Shown here: piece after piece, positions 6,405-13,480 of the stretch
Position numbering within the stretch: the stretch's first letter is position 1
How the letters are laid out: every line of letters starts with the position of its first letter
Origin: HK-STAS-PATE-36 sp964565615
GTDB taxonomy: Bacteria; Patescibacteriota; Saccharimonadia; Saccharimonadales; JAGQNJ01
NCBI GenBank assembly: GCA_964565615.1
Contig: CAZMFO010000016.1
Location: forward strand, 1 to 19,300
DNA length: 19,300 nt
Direction: 5' to 3'
The notes under the pieces: model-generated
Seen by the model: the letters and a program-made list of their open reading frames with translations, nothing else
What the model was told of the DNA's origin: nothing
Database searches by the model: none
Translations under genes and position numbers: made by a program

Positions 6405-6433
6405 TTGACTATATCACCAAAAAGCAGTAAAAT
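6405..6433 (+). promoter_or_regulatory. Promoter for the 6455 gene
   Basis: TTGACT (6405-6410), 17-nt spacer, TAAAAT (6428-6433), followed by an AAGGAG ribosome site (6444-6449) five bases before ATG 6455. Confidence 0.6.
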
Positions 6434-6454
6434 AATGTCTATTAAGGAGTTATT

Positions 6455-6922
6455 ATGGTAAATATGCCGTGGAATAAGAATAGAACGCGTCCTTCTGCAG
6501 GTAGAATACCCGCTGAGGTTGAAGAATACTATCAATCAGAGCATAAGGAGCGCCGTGGAGTGGCTTGGCTTTTGATGTTGACTGCTTTGGTGCTGACACT
6601 TTTGATTGCCATTGGACTATTTTTTGGTGGAAAATGGATTTATAGAACTGTTTTTGACAAAGATGGTTCTGGTTCTAAGAGTGGTGCTTCAACTCAGCAG
6701 ACAATAGACGATGAAGATAAAGCTCCAGAGCCTCCCAAGACTGACGCAAATGCTAGTACGCAAGGCGCCACTCCTTCATCTTCGGGTGACGATTCTTCTC
6801 GTACTCAAAACACACCTCAAAACACAAGTCCGTCAGTTAACCAAGATACCAATAATACAACTTCGCCCGTAACTGGTCCAGAGACCCCAGAGATACCTAG
6901 AACTGGTCCAACAGAAGAATAA
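6455..6922 (+). CDS. Single-pass membrane protein with long Ser/Thr/Pro/Asn-rich external tail
   Basis: Function unknown. The 155-aa protein has a short, partly basic N-terminus, one clear membrane helix (about 36-58) and then roughly 85 residues of low-complexity Ser, Thr, Pro, Asn, Gln and acidic residues. Basic residues (KERR) just before the helix predict the N-terminus inside and the tail outside the cell. TGP occurs twice near the end, the second within IPRTG (147-151). This resembles a sortase LPxTG signal but has no following membrane helix or basic tail, so normal sorting is unlikely. It could be a surface or cell-wall-spanning linker. The SD and promoter are both good. It ends directly against the convergent gene at 6923. 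Confidence 0.75.
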   Translation: MVNMPWNKNRTRPSAGRIPAEVEEYYQSEHKERRGVAWLLMLTALVLTLLIAIGLFFGGKWIYRTVFDKDGSGSKSGASTQQTIDDEDKAPEPPKTDANASTQGATPSSSGDDSSRTQNTPQNTSPSVNQDTNNTTSPVTGPETPEIPRTGPTEE

Positions 6923-7480
6923 TTAGTCTTCTGTTTTGTGAGTAAAGTAATTGATTTCGTTGACGATATCTAGTAGTGCTTGGGCTCGCTTTTTTTCGTC
7001 GGGTATATCTTTGGCTACTTGATATGCTTGGGGAATTAGATCTTTGTCGTCAGATGCCTGGATCATCATCATAGTAGTTTTGAACTTTTCGTCAGGTGTT
7101 TGGTCTAGGTGGTTGATTAGGGGTGATAAATCTTGAAGTGCCTGTCGTTTTATGTTGACCAAATCATCGGTTGTGGTCGGTGTAGTGGTGGTTGTTTGTT
7201 GAGCGTAGGCCGGCGGAGTTGCATACGGATCTGGTGTAAAAGTAACTGGATCTGATGGTACTTTTGACGAGTCAGAGGATACATCTTTGGGCTCATCTAT
7301 AGAGCCTAATGTCGGCGTGTCGGGTATGGGTGGTGGATCAGAAGGTGCTTGAGAAGCGGCTGGCGTTACTGGGGGCACTGAATCATCGCCATCATCATCA
7401 ATGCCTAACAGGCCGTTGTTAACCGGTTTTGTGCTCATTGGTTGAGCGCTAGTGCTACTCTTATCATCTTGTCCAAACAT
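6923..7480 (-). CDS. Hypothetical protein with disordered N-terminus and helical C-terminal domain
   Basis: The 185-aa product has two parts. Residues 1 to about 105 are Pro/Ser/Thr/Asp-rich and look disordered. Residues about 106 to 183 form a compact helical domain containing IKRQALQDLSPLINHLDQTP, a run of four residues reading TMMM, and LLDIVNEINYF near the end. From memory this C-terminal domain resembles hypothetical proteins seen in other Patescibacteria, but I cannot confirm that here and no function is known to me. There is no membrane segment. Its ATG follows AAGGGGG and GGGA, a purine-rich ribosome site. The stop codon abuts the stop of the convergent gene with no base between. Confidence 0.8.
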   Translation of the reverse strand: MFGQDDKSSTSAQPMSTKPVNNGLLGIDDDGDDSVPPVTPAASQAPSDPPPIPDTPTLGSIDEPKDVSSDSSKVPSDPVTFTPDPYATPPAYAQQTTTTTPTTTDDLVNIKRQALQDLSPLINHLDQTPDEKFKTTMMMIQASDDKDLIPQAYQVAKDIPDEKKRAQALLDIVNEINYFTHKTED

Positions 7481-7528
7481 TCCCTACCCCCTTAGCAGAC
7501 CCTTAGTATTAAAATAGTTTATACTGTA

Positions 7529-7534
7529 TATAAT
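7529..7534 (+). promoter_or_regulatory. -10 box for the sugar isomerase gene
   Basis: TATAAT at 7529-7534 in the divergent region between 7480 and 7579. The -35 is poor. It would give a leader of about 35-40 nt containing the GGAGG ribosome site. Confidence 0.4.
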
Positions 7535-7578
7535 ATCAAAAGTTTCTTATAAGCAAAAGAATTATTATGGAGGATAAA

Positions 7579-8619
7579 GTGCTAGACGATTTAAAGTATA
7601 TTCATCAACGAGACAAAAGTGATGCACTGGGAATTGCTCAAAAGCAAACAGAGCAGTATCTCTATAGCTTTGGTTTTGATTGGCGCCCCAAGCATAAGGT
7701 GTACGAGGTAATTTTGGCTGGAATGGGTGGCTCTGGTCTGGCGGGCAAAGCTTATGCAAATGTTAGCGGTATAGATGTGCCGTTTAGTATAAATCAAAAT
7801 TATTACCTACCTAACAGGGTTGACGAGAATACCTTGTTAATTTGCTCTAGTTACTCTGGCAATACAGAGGAGGTAATTAGTATTTTTGAGCAAGCCTTTA
7901 GTGAGGAGTTTGCCAGTTGCCCGCCGATGGTTGTGGTAATTGCATCGGGCGGAAGGTTGATTGAATTAGCCAAGCAGAAAAATGTGCCATATTTGCAACT
8001 ACCAACAGGCTTTCAGCCCCGATATACTTTTGGCTATCAGTATCGTGCCATTGCAGAAGTCATCAATGCAACTTCGTTAGTTGATGGAGAGATTGACTTG
8101 ATAGAAGCAAGTGCTAAAAAAGTAACACCTTACATTACGGGGTGGCTACCCGATGTGCCAACGGTAACAAATCAGGCTAAACAAATAGCCTTAGAAATTG
8201 TTGGAAAAGCACCAGTTATCTATTCTGGGCCAAAGCTGTTCCCTAGTGCCTATAAATGGAAGATTAGCTTTAACGAGAATGCAAAGAACATTGCTTGGTG
8301 CAATCAACTCCCAGAATTTAATCATAATGAGTTTTTAGGCTGGACTAGCCATCCGATACATAAGCCGTATTCTCCAATTTTTATAACTTCTGAGGCTGAC
8401 CACCCACAAATTACAAAACGATTTAAGGCGACAAAAAAACTGCTTTCTGGGTCGATGCCCGAGCCGATTATGGTGAATGTGCCCGGAGATACAGATCTTG
8501 AGAGACAGTTTTATTCAATTGCTTTAGGCGACTTTGTTAGTCTGTATCTAGCCTTGCTAAATAATATTGATCCAACACCAGTAGCGATAATTGAGAGATT
8601 CAAACAAGAGATAGCCTAA
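7579..8619 (+). CDS. Bifunctional phosphoglucose/phosphomannose isomerase
   Basis: This SIS-domain enzyme interconverts glucose-6-phosphate or mannose-6-phosphate with fructose-6-phosphate in the cytoplasm. The family is known from archaea and many bacteria. Motifs, numbered from an alternative ATG at 7567: GMGGSGLAG (52-60) for sugar-phosphate binding, SYSGNTEE (95-102), QPRYTFGYQ (150-158), ISFNENAKNIAWCNQLPE with the family signature EFNHNE (250-255), and DPTPV near the end. Length (346-350 aa) is typical. I place the start at GTG 7579 because a perfect GGAGG (7569-7573) sits five bases before it. ATG 7567, four codons earlier, has no SD. The gene stands alone under its own promoter and faces the lipid operon at its 3' end. 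Confidence 0.9.
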   Translation: MLDDLKYIHQRDKSDALGIAQKQTEQYLYSFGFDWRPKHKVYEVILAGMGGSGLAGKAYANVSGIDVPFSINQNYYLPNRVDENTLLICSSYSGNTEEVISIFEQAFSEEFASCPPMVVVIASGGRLIELAKQKNVPYLQLPTGFQPRYTFGYQYRAIAEVINATSLVDGEIDLIEASAKKVTPYITGWLPDVPTVTNQAKQIALEIVGKAPVIYSGPKLFPSAYKWKISFNENAKNIAWCNQLPEFNHNEFLGWTSHPIHKPYSPIFITSEADHPQITKRFKATKKLLSGSMPEPIMVNVPGDTDLERQFYSIALGDFVSLYLALLNNIDPTPVAIIERFKQEIA

Positions 8620-8664
8620 CATACTCGTTGGAGTCCTTTAGTCGGCTAGTACTGGTGTGATTGT

Positions 8665-9216
8665 TTAGATGGGCTTATCTTTTAAGCCGAGTAAATAGCC
8701 AATATAACTAGAGATCAGGTGTAGTCCAAACCAAATAAAAAGAAGCACAAGATAATGTCGTAATGGCAGGATAATAACTAATGAGCTAAGTAGAATACCG
8801 CCAACAATGTAATCAATTTGGTCAAAAGGGAACCATGCTTCGCCCGAAGAAATCCCCAACTGGCGTTTAAAAAAACTTTCCACCGCATCGCCCAGTAAGG
8901 CACCGGCACCAAGCAGAAAACCAAGCCACAATGAGGTAGTTGAATAATCAATACTAATAATGCTACGAATGACCTCATTATTGACATAAAGATATCTTTG
9001 TAGCAGATAGATTAGGATTGCGACCAAAACGCCAAAACAAAAGCCTCGCCATGTTTTGTTTTTTCCAAGAATTCGTTTAGTGCGATATTCTTTACCAAAA
9101 TCCATAGGAGTATCCCATTTATTGATAAAAGGTATTTTGTTGGCTAAAACAGGGGTCGCATTGGCGAACCCAGCCGGCAAAAAAAACCAGAGCGTTAGAA
9201 TTACAATATCAACCAT
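8665..9216 (-). CDS. CarS-like CTP transferase (CDP-archaeol / CDP-diacylglycerol synthase family)
   Basis: This integral membrane protein probably activates a lipid precursor (phosphatidate or a related phospholipid) with CTP to give a CDP-lipid. The 183-aa length fits the CarS (DUF46) family. Motifs seen: FLPAGFANATPVL (12-24), PMDFGK (37-42), RILGKNKTWRGF (48-59), and the catalytic stretch GDAVESFFKRQLG (109-121) followed by FPFDQIDYIVGG (129-140). About five membrane helices are visible. Archaeal members use archaeol phosphate; in bacteria the true substrate is usually unproven. It starts 8 bp inside the PHP gene with a GAGGTGG ribosome site and ends the three-gene operon, next to a CDP-alcohol phosphatidyltransferase that would consume its product. 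Confidence 0.88.
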   Translation of the reverse strand: MVDIVILTLWFFLPAGFANATPVLANKIPFINKWDTPMDFGKEYRTKRILGKNKTWRGFCFGVLVAILIYLLQRYLYVNNEVIRSIISIDYSTTSLWLGFLLGAGALLGDAVESFFKRQLGISSGEAWFPFDQIDYIVGGILLSSLVIILPLRHYLVLLFIWFGLHLISSYIGYLLGLKDKPI

Positions 9217-9859
9217 TTGACCACCTCTTTCTGATTCTATTTACTTTTGGGTAAAACAAGGCTCTTAGGGGTGGTCGCTTGACTGAAAACCGTGCCTTTT
9301 GGAGTAACTGGGGTAAGTTTGTAGCAGTTGGTTGTTTAGCAACTATTGAATAGGCGGTTGATATTCCCTTTATTCCGTGCGCATCACTACTTGAAGCACC
9401 CGGTAGATTATTGATCTTGGCAACCGTCACCGCTTCTGGTCCTTTGTTTTGGAACAGTGCACGACCGTTGAATACTTCAATTATGTCAACCATATTGATT
9501 ATCTTGATCAGGGCTGTTTTAGAGATACCGTGCCGAACAGTCTCAAAGGGGTGTGGAATATACACTAATCCCCCTTGAGATTTAATAGCTTTAGCCGTTT
9601 CTAGTGCCGACATACCTTTAGGAATAGGGTCTTTTAGGTAAAGGCCAATAATTTCTCCTTGTGTAGAGTCAATTTCTTCGCCAACAATGATGGCATTGCC
9701 GAGCATCTTATGTAACTTAATGGCTTGTTTGATGGTATTATGATCGGTAATAGCGATGTAGTTTAGGGCTTCTTCTTTGATAAGTCGTTGGTATTGGTCT
9801 GGGGTAATTCCGCCATCATCAGATGCTGTTGAATGAGTATGTAGGTCAATCTTGTACAT
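9209..9859 (-). CDS. PHP-domain metal-dependent phosphoesterase
   Basis: The 216-aa protein is a complete PHP domain, a metal-binding barrel that hydrolyses phosphoesters. Metal ligands visible: DLHTHS (H7, H9), D14/D15, ITDHNT (D39, H40), GEEIDS (E61/E62), IPHPFE (H103) and SSDAHG (D159, H161). Relatives include histidinol phosphatase, 5'-3' exonucleases of the RNase AM type and polymerase proofreading domains, so sequence alone does not fix the substrate. Its place in the operon, between a CDP-alcohol phosphatidyltransferase and a CTP transferase, suggests a lipid-headgroup phosphatase. That is inference. The ATG follows the upstream TAG with no gap and no clear SD, so translation is likely coupled. 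Confidence 0.88.
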   Translation of the reverse strand: MYKIDLHTHSTASDDGGITPDQYQRLIKEEALNYIAITDHNTIKQAIKLHKMLGNAIIVGEEIDSTQGEIIGLYLKDPIPKGMSALETAKAIKSQGGLVYIPHPFETVRHGISKTALIKIINMVDIIEVFNGRALFQNKGPEAVTVAKINNLPGASSSDAHGIKGISTAYSIVAKQPTATNLPQLLQKARFSVKRPPLRALFYPKVNRIRKRWSNG

Positions 9860-10486
9860 CTACTCTAGTTTATTAGTAATTAGCCTAAAACGCTCAATTA
9901 TGGTGATGAAAGAAAGTAGAGCTATTATTATGACTGATTGGGTTAAATAGCCACTAAGTAACCCCACCACAAGGGTAAACATACGAACATCGTAAGACAT
10001 AATCCCAGCCCTAAATGTTTGATTGGTGGAATGGGGCTTGAGTTTTTCGGACTTGGAGGCTACAACTTCTCCCCAGGCATTAACATAGCTGACAATAATA
10101 GATAGTCCGCAGGCTAGGACTGCCCAGACCGCATAAAAAGGTTTCTCTGATACGATCAGAGCATAAGCAATACCGGTGAAGAGAACAGTTTCTTTAATTC
10201 TGTCTGTAACAGAGTCTAGTAGCATTCCTTTTTGGCTGGCGGTTCCCTGTAGTCTGGCTAAAGCTCCATCAATAGAGTCAAATAATCCAAAAATAACTAA
10301 AAGTATGGCACTGACTATAAATGATCTGCCCGCTATTAGCCAAGCAATATAAAAGTGGGCGAGCAGTCCAATTATGGTAATCATATTGGGAGTTATCTTG
10401 CCTCGTGATACATTATTGATGATTTTGGCGATGTGGTGCATAGCACCTTTTATGCCACCCCTTATAGTATCGACTGCTTTGTTCAT
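9860..10486 (-). CDS. CDP-alcohol phosphatidyltransferase family membrane protein
   Basis: It transfers a phosphatidyl (or similar) group from a CDP-lipid to an alcohol such as glycerol-3-phosphate or inositol phosphate. The complete family signature is present: D70-x2-D73-G74-x2-A77-R78-x8-G87-x3-D91-x3-D95, with the metal-binding aspartates intact. About six membrane helices follow. The LDSVTDRIKE stretch recalls phosphatidylinositol-phosphate or PGP synthases, but I cannot choose between them. I place the start at ATG 10486, giving 208 aa: it lies 7 nt below a perfect TATAAT and the product begins MNKAVDT. A start at 10540 would put coding sequence across both divergent promoters. First gene of a three-gene operon. 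Confidence 0.88.
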   Translation of the reverse strand: MNKAVDTIRGGIKGAMHHIAKIINNVSRGKITPNMITIIGLLAHFYIAWLIAGRSFIVSAILLVIFGLFDSIDGALARLQGTASQKGMLLDSVTDRIKETVLFTGIAYALIVSEKPFYAVWAVLACGLSIIVSYVNAWGEVVASKSEKLKPHSTNQTFRAGIMSYDVRMFTLVVGLLSGYLTQSVIIIALLSFITIIERFRLITNKLE

Positions 10487-10510
10487 AGATCCTATTATAC
10501 CTGCTAAAAT
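10482..10510 (+). promoter_or_regulatory. Promoter for the DUF1361 gene, leaderless type
   Basis: TTCATA (10482-10487, 4/6 to TTGACA), 17-nt spacer, TAAAAT (10505-10510) preceded by TGC (extended -10). Eight bases separate the -10 box from ATG 10519. It overlaps the opposing promoter and start codon of the lipid operon. Confidence 0.5.
10494..10499 (-). promoter_or_regulatory. -10 box of the lipid operon
   Basis: A perfect minus-strand TATAAT seven bases before ATG 10486; the -35 is weak. AGGA lies between them, so this mRNA may be leaderless or have a minimal SD. Confidence 0.5.
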
Positions 10511-10518
10511 GTAAATGC

Positions 10519-11199
10519 ATGAAGCATAAGTGGCCAACAAGAGCCCAAAGAGCGGTTTTGGATGTATTATTGCTATCGAGTGGTGTCAGTTTGGCGTTGT
10601 TAATTGTTCGCATAGTTGTGTCGGAGAGTTGGCGATTGTCGTTTTTGTGGTGGAACTTGTTTCTAGCGTGGATTCCACTTCTGTTGGCGGTTTGGCTGGA
10701 ATCTTTAGTGGCGACAAAGAAGACTCCAACAGTGAAGGAGTTGCTGGTTGGTTTGGTATGGTTATTTTTCTTACCAAACAGCTTTTATATTATTACTGAT
10801 TTAATACACTTACAGAGTAGTGGAGAGGTAAGTTTACTGTACGACACAGCCTTAATTACCTCTTTTGTGGTTAATGGATTATTGTTGGGCTTTATCAGCG
10901 TTTATATTGTGCATAAGATTATATTGGGCTATGTTTCAGAGCATATTGCTTATTGGTTGATCCAACTGGCGTTATTGTTGTCCGGTTTTGCTATTTATTT
11001 GGGGAGATATTTGCGATGGAACAGCTGGGATGTTGTAATCAATCCGATGGGTTTGTTGTTTGATGTATCCGATAGGATCGTTAACCCGGGATCATATATG
11101 CTTACTTTCGTAGTAACGCTGGTTTTTTATATTTTGCTAGGGTCTTCGTATGCAGTTATTTATCGACTGGTTAAAATACTTCGTAATGGTTCTTTTTAA
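10519..11199 (+). CDS. DUF1361 family membrane protein
   Basis: Function unknown. The 226-aa protein carries the DUF1361 hallmarks LPNSFYIITDLIHL (85-98) and GFAIYLGRYLRWNSWD (156-171), plus WNLFLAWIP (45-53). Roughly seven hydrophobic segments fill the protein, leaving short loops, so it is an inner-membrane protein. The conserved Asp, His, Arg and Trp residues in and next to the helices could bind a ligand, but no activity is established that I know of. The start at 10519 has no SD and lies 8 nt below an extended -10 box. It is divergent from the lipid operon (start codons 32 bp apart), which makes shared control of the two possible. Confidence 0.88.
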   Translation: MKHKWPTRAQRAVLDVLLLSSGVSLALLIVRIVVSESWRLSFLWWNLFLAWIPLLLAVWLESLVATKKTPTVKELLVGLVWLFFLPNSFYIITDLIHLQSSGEVSLLYDTALITSFVVNGLLLGFISVYIVHKIILGYVSEHIAYWLIQLALLLSGFAIYLGRYLRWNSWDVVINPMGLLFDVSDRIVNPGSYMLTFVVTLVFYILLGSSYAVIYRLVKILRNGSF

Positions 11200-11205
11200 G
11201 TAATC

Positions 11206-11214
11206 TGATATACT
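11206..11214 (+). promoter_or_regulatory. Extended -10 element for argS, leaderless type
   Basis: TGATATACT: TGN plus TATACT (11209-11214), nine bases before ATG 11224, with no SD between. The same nine-base string occurs at 12871-12879 before the DUF1761 gene. Confidence 0.5.
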
Positions 11215-11223
11215 ACCTCTGTT

Positions 11224-12855
11224 ATGGATAAAATCCACAAACTGTTTTCTCAAGCAATAGGCGATTTGTATGGCATTAGTCAGGGTGCTGAGATAACCCG
11301 TCCAGACACTGCTTTTGGAGATTTTGCAACAAATGTTGCCCTTATTGTGGCAAAAAAAATTGATAAAAACCCTAGGCAAGTGGCTAGCGAGATTGTTGAT
11401 TATGTTAGCGAAGCCTCTGACGAACTTAGTTTAGAGGTTGCTGGGCCGGGTTTTATTAATATTCGTGTGTCGGATCAGCTACTAGCCCCGATGTTAGAGG
11501 TTTCTACTAAACCAAATAATCAAGTAATAGTAATTGAGACTAATAATCCTAACCCCTTTAAAGCGATGCATATCGGACATGCTTTTAATGCCATTTTAGC
11601 TGATACAATCGCTAACCTGCTTGAGTCTAGTGGTGCCGAAACTCATCGGGTTAGTTATCATGGTGATGTTGGTTTGCATGTCGGCAAGAGTATGTACAGT
11701 CTATTAAAGTATGCTGACGGTAACATAAATAAACTTGAGAAAATTGATCCAAAAACGCGTAATAATTTTATGTCAAAAATGTATGCAGAAGGAGCCAGAG
11801 CTTACAAGGAAGATGTCTCTGCTAAGGCACAGATTGATAAGTTGGCGGGGCAGTCGTTTGTTCTTGACGATCCGTTTTTTCGGCAGGTTTATGATACTTG
11901 TATGCAGTGGAGTTTTCAGCAGATTGACGAGCTTGTCTCTAGGCTAGGTAATAAGCCAACCGAAAAACGCTATCTAGAAAGCCAAGCAGACAAACTAGGT
12001 GTAGACATAGTTAAACAGCACATTGGCGATGTTTTTGTTGAGAGTGATGGGGCTTTGTTGTTCCCGGGTTCTAAATATGGCTCTTTTGATAATGTGTTTG
12101 TGGGTAGTAATGGCTTAGGGTTGTATGGAGCCCGTGATTTGGGCTTGATGCAATTGAAGGATCAAGATTATCACCCTCAAAAAAGCTATATTGTAACAGC
12201 CGAAGAGCAAAGGGATTATTTTAAGGGTGTCATTAAGGCGTCAGAGCTTTGTCTGCCAAAGCTAAAGAATGTAACAGTCAATATATCTACCGGAACAGTT
12301 AAGTTGACCTCTGGAAAAATGAGTTCAAGGAGTGGCGATGTTATAGAGGTGGCATGGCTATTTAATCAGATTAAACAGGCATTAGCAGATTATAATAATG
12401 ATAACGATGCGATAATTGCCGGTGCAATTCGCTATCAGTTTTTAAAAGTTCGTATTGGTAGTGATGTGATATTTGATATTGAGGGAGCAACGCAATTACA
12501 GGGTAATACCGGACCATACTTACAGTACGCTTATGCGAGGTCGGCGTCAATTTTACGCAAACGAAGTGTTGACGAGACAGATGAATTTAAGGATCTAGAG
12601 CCTGATGAACACCAACTTTTGCTTAAACTAAGCGAATACAACGAGGTATTAACTCGCGCCCAGAACGAGCTGTTGCCACACCTGGTTGCAAACTATGTGT
12701 ACGAGCTTACCCAAAGTTTTAATAGCTTCTATGAGAAAAATAGGGTGATTGATGATCCACGAGAGGCAGTTCGTCTGCGGTTGGTGCATTTATATCAGCG
12801 AATTTTAAAAAGTGGTTTAGAAATTTTGGGCATACCAATTTTAGAAAAAATGTAA
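11224..12855 (+). CDS. argS: Arginyl-tRNA synthetase
   Basis: A class I aminoacyl-tRNA synthetase that charges tRNA-Arg. In order: a short N-terminal Add-1 type domain (1 to about 95), the catalytic Rossmann core beginning with NPNPFKAMHIGHAFNA (HIGH at 116-119), HGDVGLHVGKS, the KMSSR loop (365-369) equivalent to KMSKS, GNTGPYLQYAYARSASILRK in the core-to-anticodon-domain link, and an all-helical anticodon-binding domain (about 460-543) ending with GLEILGIPILEKM. At 543 aa it is slightly shorter than E. coli ArgS (577). Most loss is in the N-terminal domain, in keeping with compact CPR genomes. The start ATG has no SD and lies directly below an extended -10 box, so the mRNA is probably leaderless. 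Confidence 0.97.
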   Translation: MDKIHKLFSQAIGDLYGISQGAEITRPDTAFGDFATNVALIVAKKIDKNPRQVASEIVDYVSEASDELSLEVAGPGFINIRVSDQLLAPMLEVSTKPNNQVIVIETNNPNPFKAMHIGHAFNAILADTIANLLESSGAETHRVSYHGDVGLHVGKSMYSLLKYADGNINKLEKIDPKTRNNFMSKMYAEGARAYKEDVSAKAQIDKLAGQSFVLDDPFFRQVYDTCMQWSFQQIDELVSRLGNKPTEKRYLESQADKLGVDIVKQHIGDVFVESDGALLFPGSKYGSFDNVFVGSNGLGLYGARDLGLMQLKDQDYHPQKSYIVTAEEQRDYFKGVIKASELCLPKLKNVTVNISTGTVKLTSGKMSSRSGDVIEVAWLFNQIKQALADYNNDNDAIIAGAIRYQFLKVRIGSDVIFDIEGATQLQGNTGPYLQYAYARSASILRKRSVDETDEFKDLEPDEHQLLLKLSEYNEVLTRAQNELLPHLVANYVYELTQSFNSFYEKNRVIDDPREAVRLRLVHLYQRILKSGLEILGIPILEKM

Positions 12856-12870
12856 ACATTTTTAACTTTT

Positions 12871-12879
12871 TGATATACT
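12871..12879 (+). promoter_or_regulatory. Extended -10 element for the DUF1761 gene
   Basis: TGATATACT, identical to the element before argS, but here 32 nt before the ATG, leaving a leader with an AGGAG ribosome site. The -35 is weak. Confidence 0.45.
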
Positions 12880-12911
12880 AATAACCATAAGCAATATAAA
12901 GGAGATTATTT

Positions 12912-13334
12912 ATGGATGTTCTTTTTGACTACATATATCAGATAAACTGGTTTACGGTAGTAGTGGCCTCATGTTTGGGGATGTTGGTTAGCGCTGTTTG
13001 GTATTCTGACAGCCTGTTTGGAAAAGTATGGCGAAAGTCAGTCGGGTTAAAGAAGTCTGACATTGAACAACCGGGCGTGGATGTAGCTCTAGTTATCATT
13101 CTTATTACATTGATTATTACGACTGCTTCTATGGCCGTGTTGATGGATGTGCTTCAAATTTCTGGGGGTTGGAACGGACTATTGTTTGGCGTTCTGGTTG
13201 GATTTGGGTTTTTGGTTACCAACAACGGAATGCATAAGCTTTACGAACAAAGACAGTTTCCTTTGTTTGTAATAACTGCAGTCGGCGATATATTGACGAT
13301 GTCTGTTATTGGCGTTGTGCTGTCGTTGCAGTAG
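12912..13334 (+). CDS. DUF1761 family membrane protein
   Basis: Function unknown. This 140-aa protein has four hydrophobic segments (about 12-32, 57-80, 86-105, 117-138). It shows the DUF1761 signature AVWYSDSLFGKVWRKSVGL (28-46) after the first helix, and NNGMHKLYEQRQ between the third and fourth. AGGAG lies 8-9 nt before ATG 12912, so it is translated by the standard route. It follows argS by 56 bp but has its own -10 element. The next gene starts 146 bp later. That gap holds only a weak 6-bp hairpin (CAATAA-TAG-TTATTG near 13371-13385) without a convincing T-run, and a TATGAT -10-like box near 13446. Confidence 0.85.
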   Translation: MDVLFDYIYQINWFTVVVASCLGMLVSAVWYSDSLFGKVWRKSVGLKKSDIEQPGVDVALVIILITLIITTASMAVLMDVLQISGGWNGLLFGVLVGFGFLVTNNGMHKLYEQRQFPLFVITAVGDILTMSVIGVVLSLQ

Positions 13335-13480
13335 CAGAGCCGGTCTAGAAATTGCATTAGAGAAGCAAGGACAATAATAGTTATTGCTATTTGTTTCGTG
13401 TTAGGAGTAGTCCTGCTCAGAGATTAATTGTTCGGTTAGTAGATTTATGATACTTTTAGTTAAGACGACGGTTATTATTA

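Noticed and set aside
8669..8687. Small inverted repeat (GGCTTA/TAAGCC) at the end of the lipid operon as a terminator
   Set aside because: It lies within the last codons of the CarS-like gene and no T-run follows on the minus strand.
10530..10799. Alternative reading frames within the DUF1361 gene
   Set aside because: They overlap a gene with full DUF1361 signatures and have no ribosome site or recognisable domains.
13371..13392. CAATAA-TAG-TTATTG hairpin as terminator of the DUF1761 gene
   Set aside because: The stem is only six A/T-rich base pairs and the following bases are not a proper T-run, so it is too weak to call.
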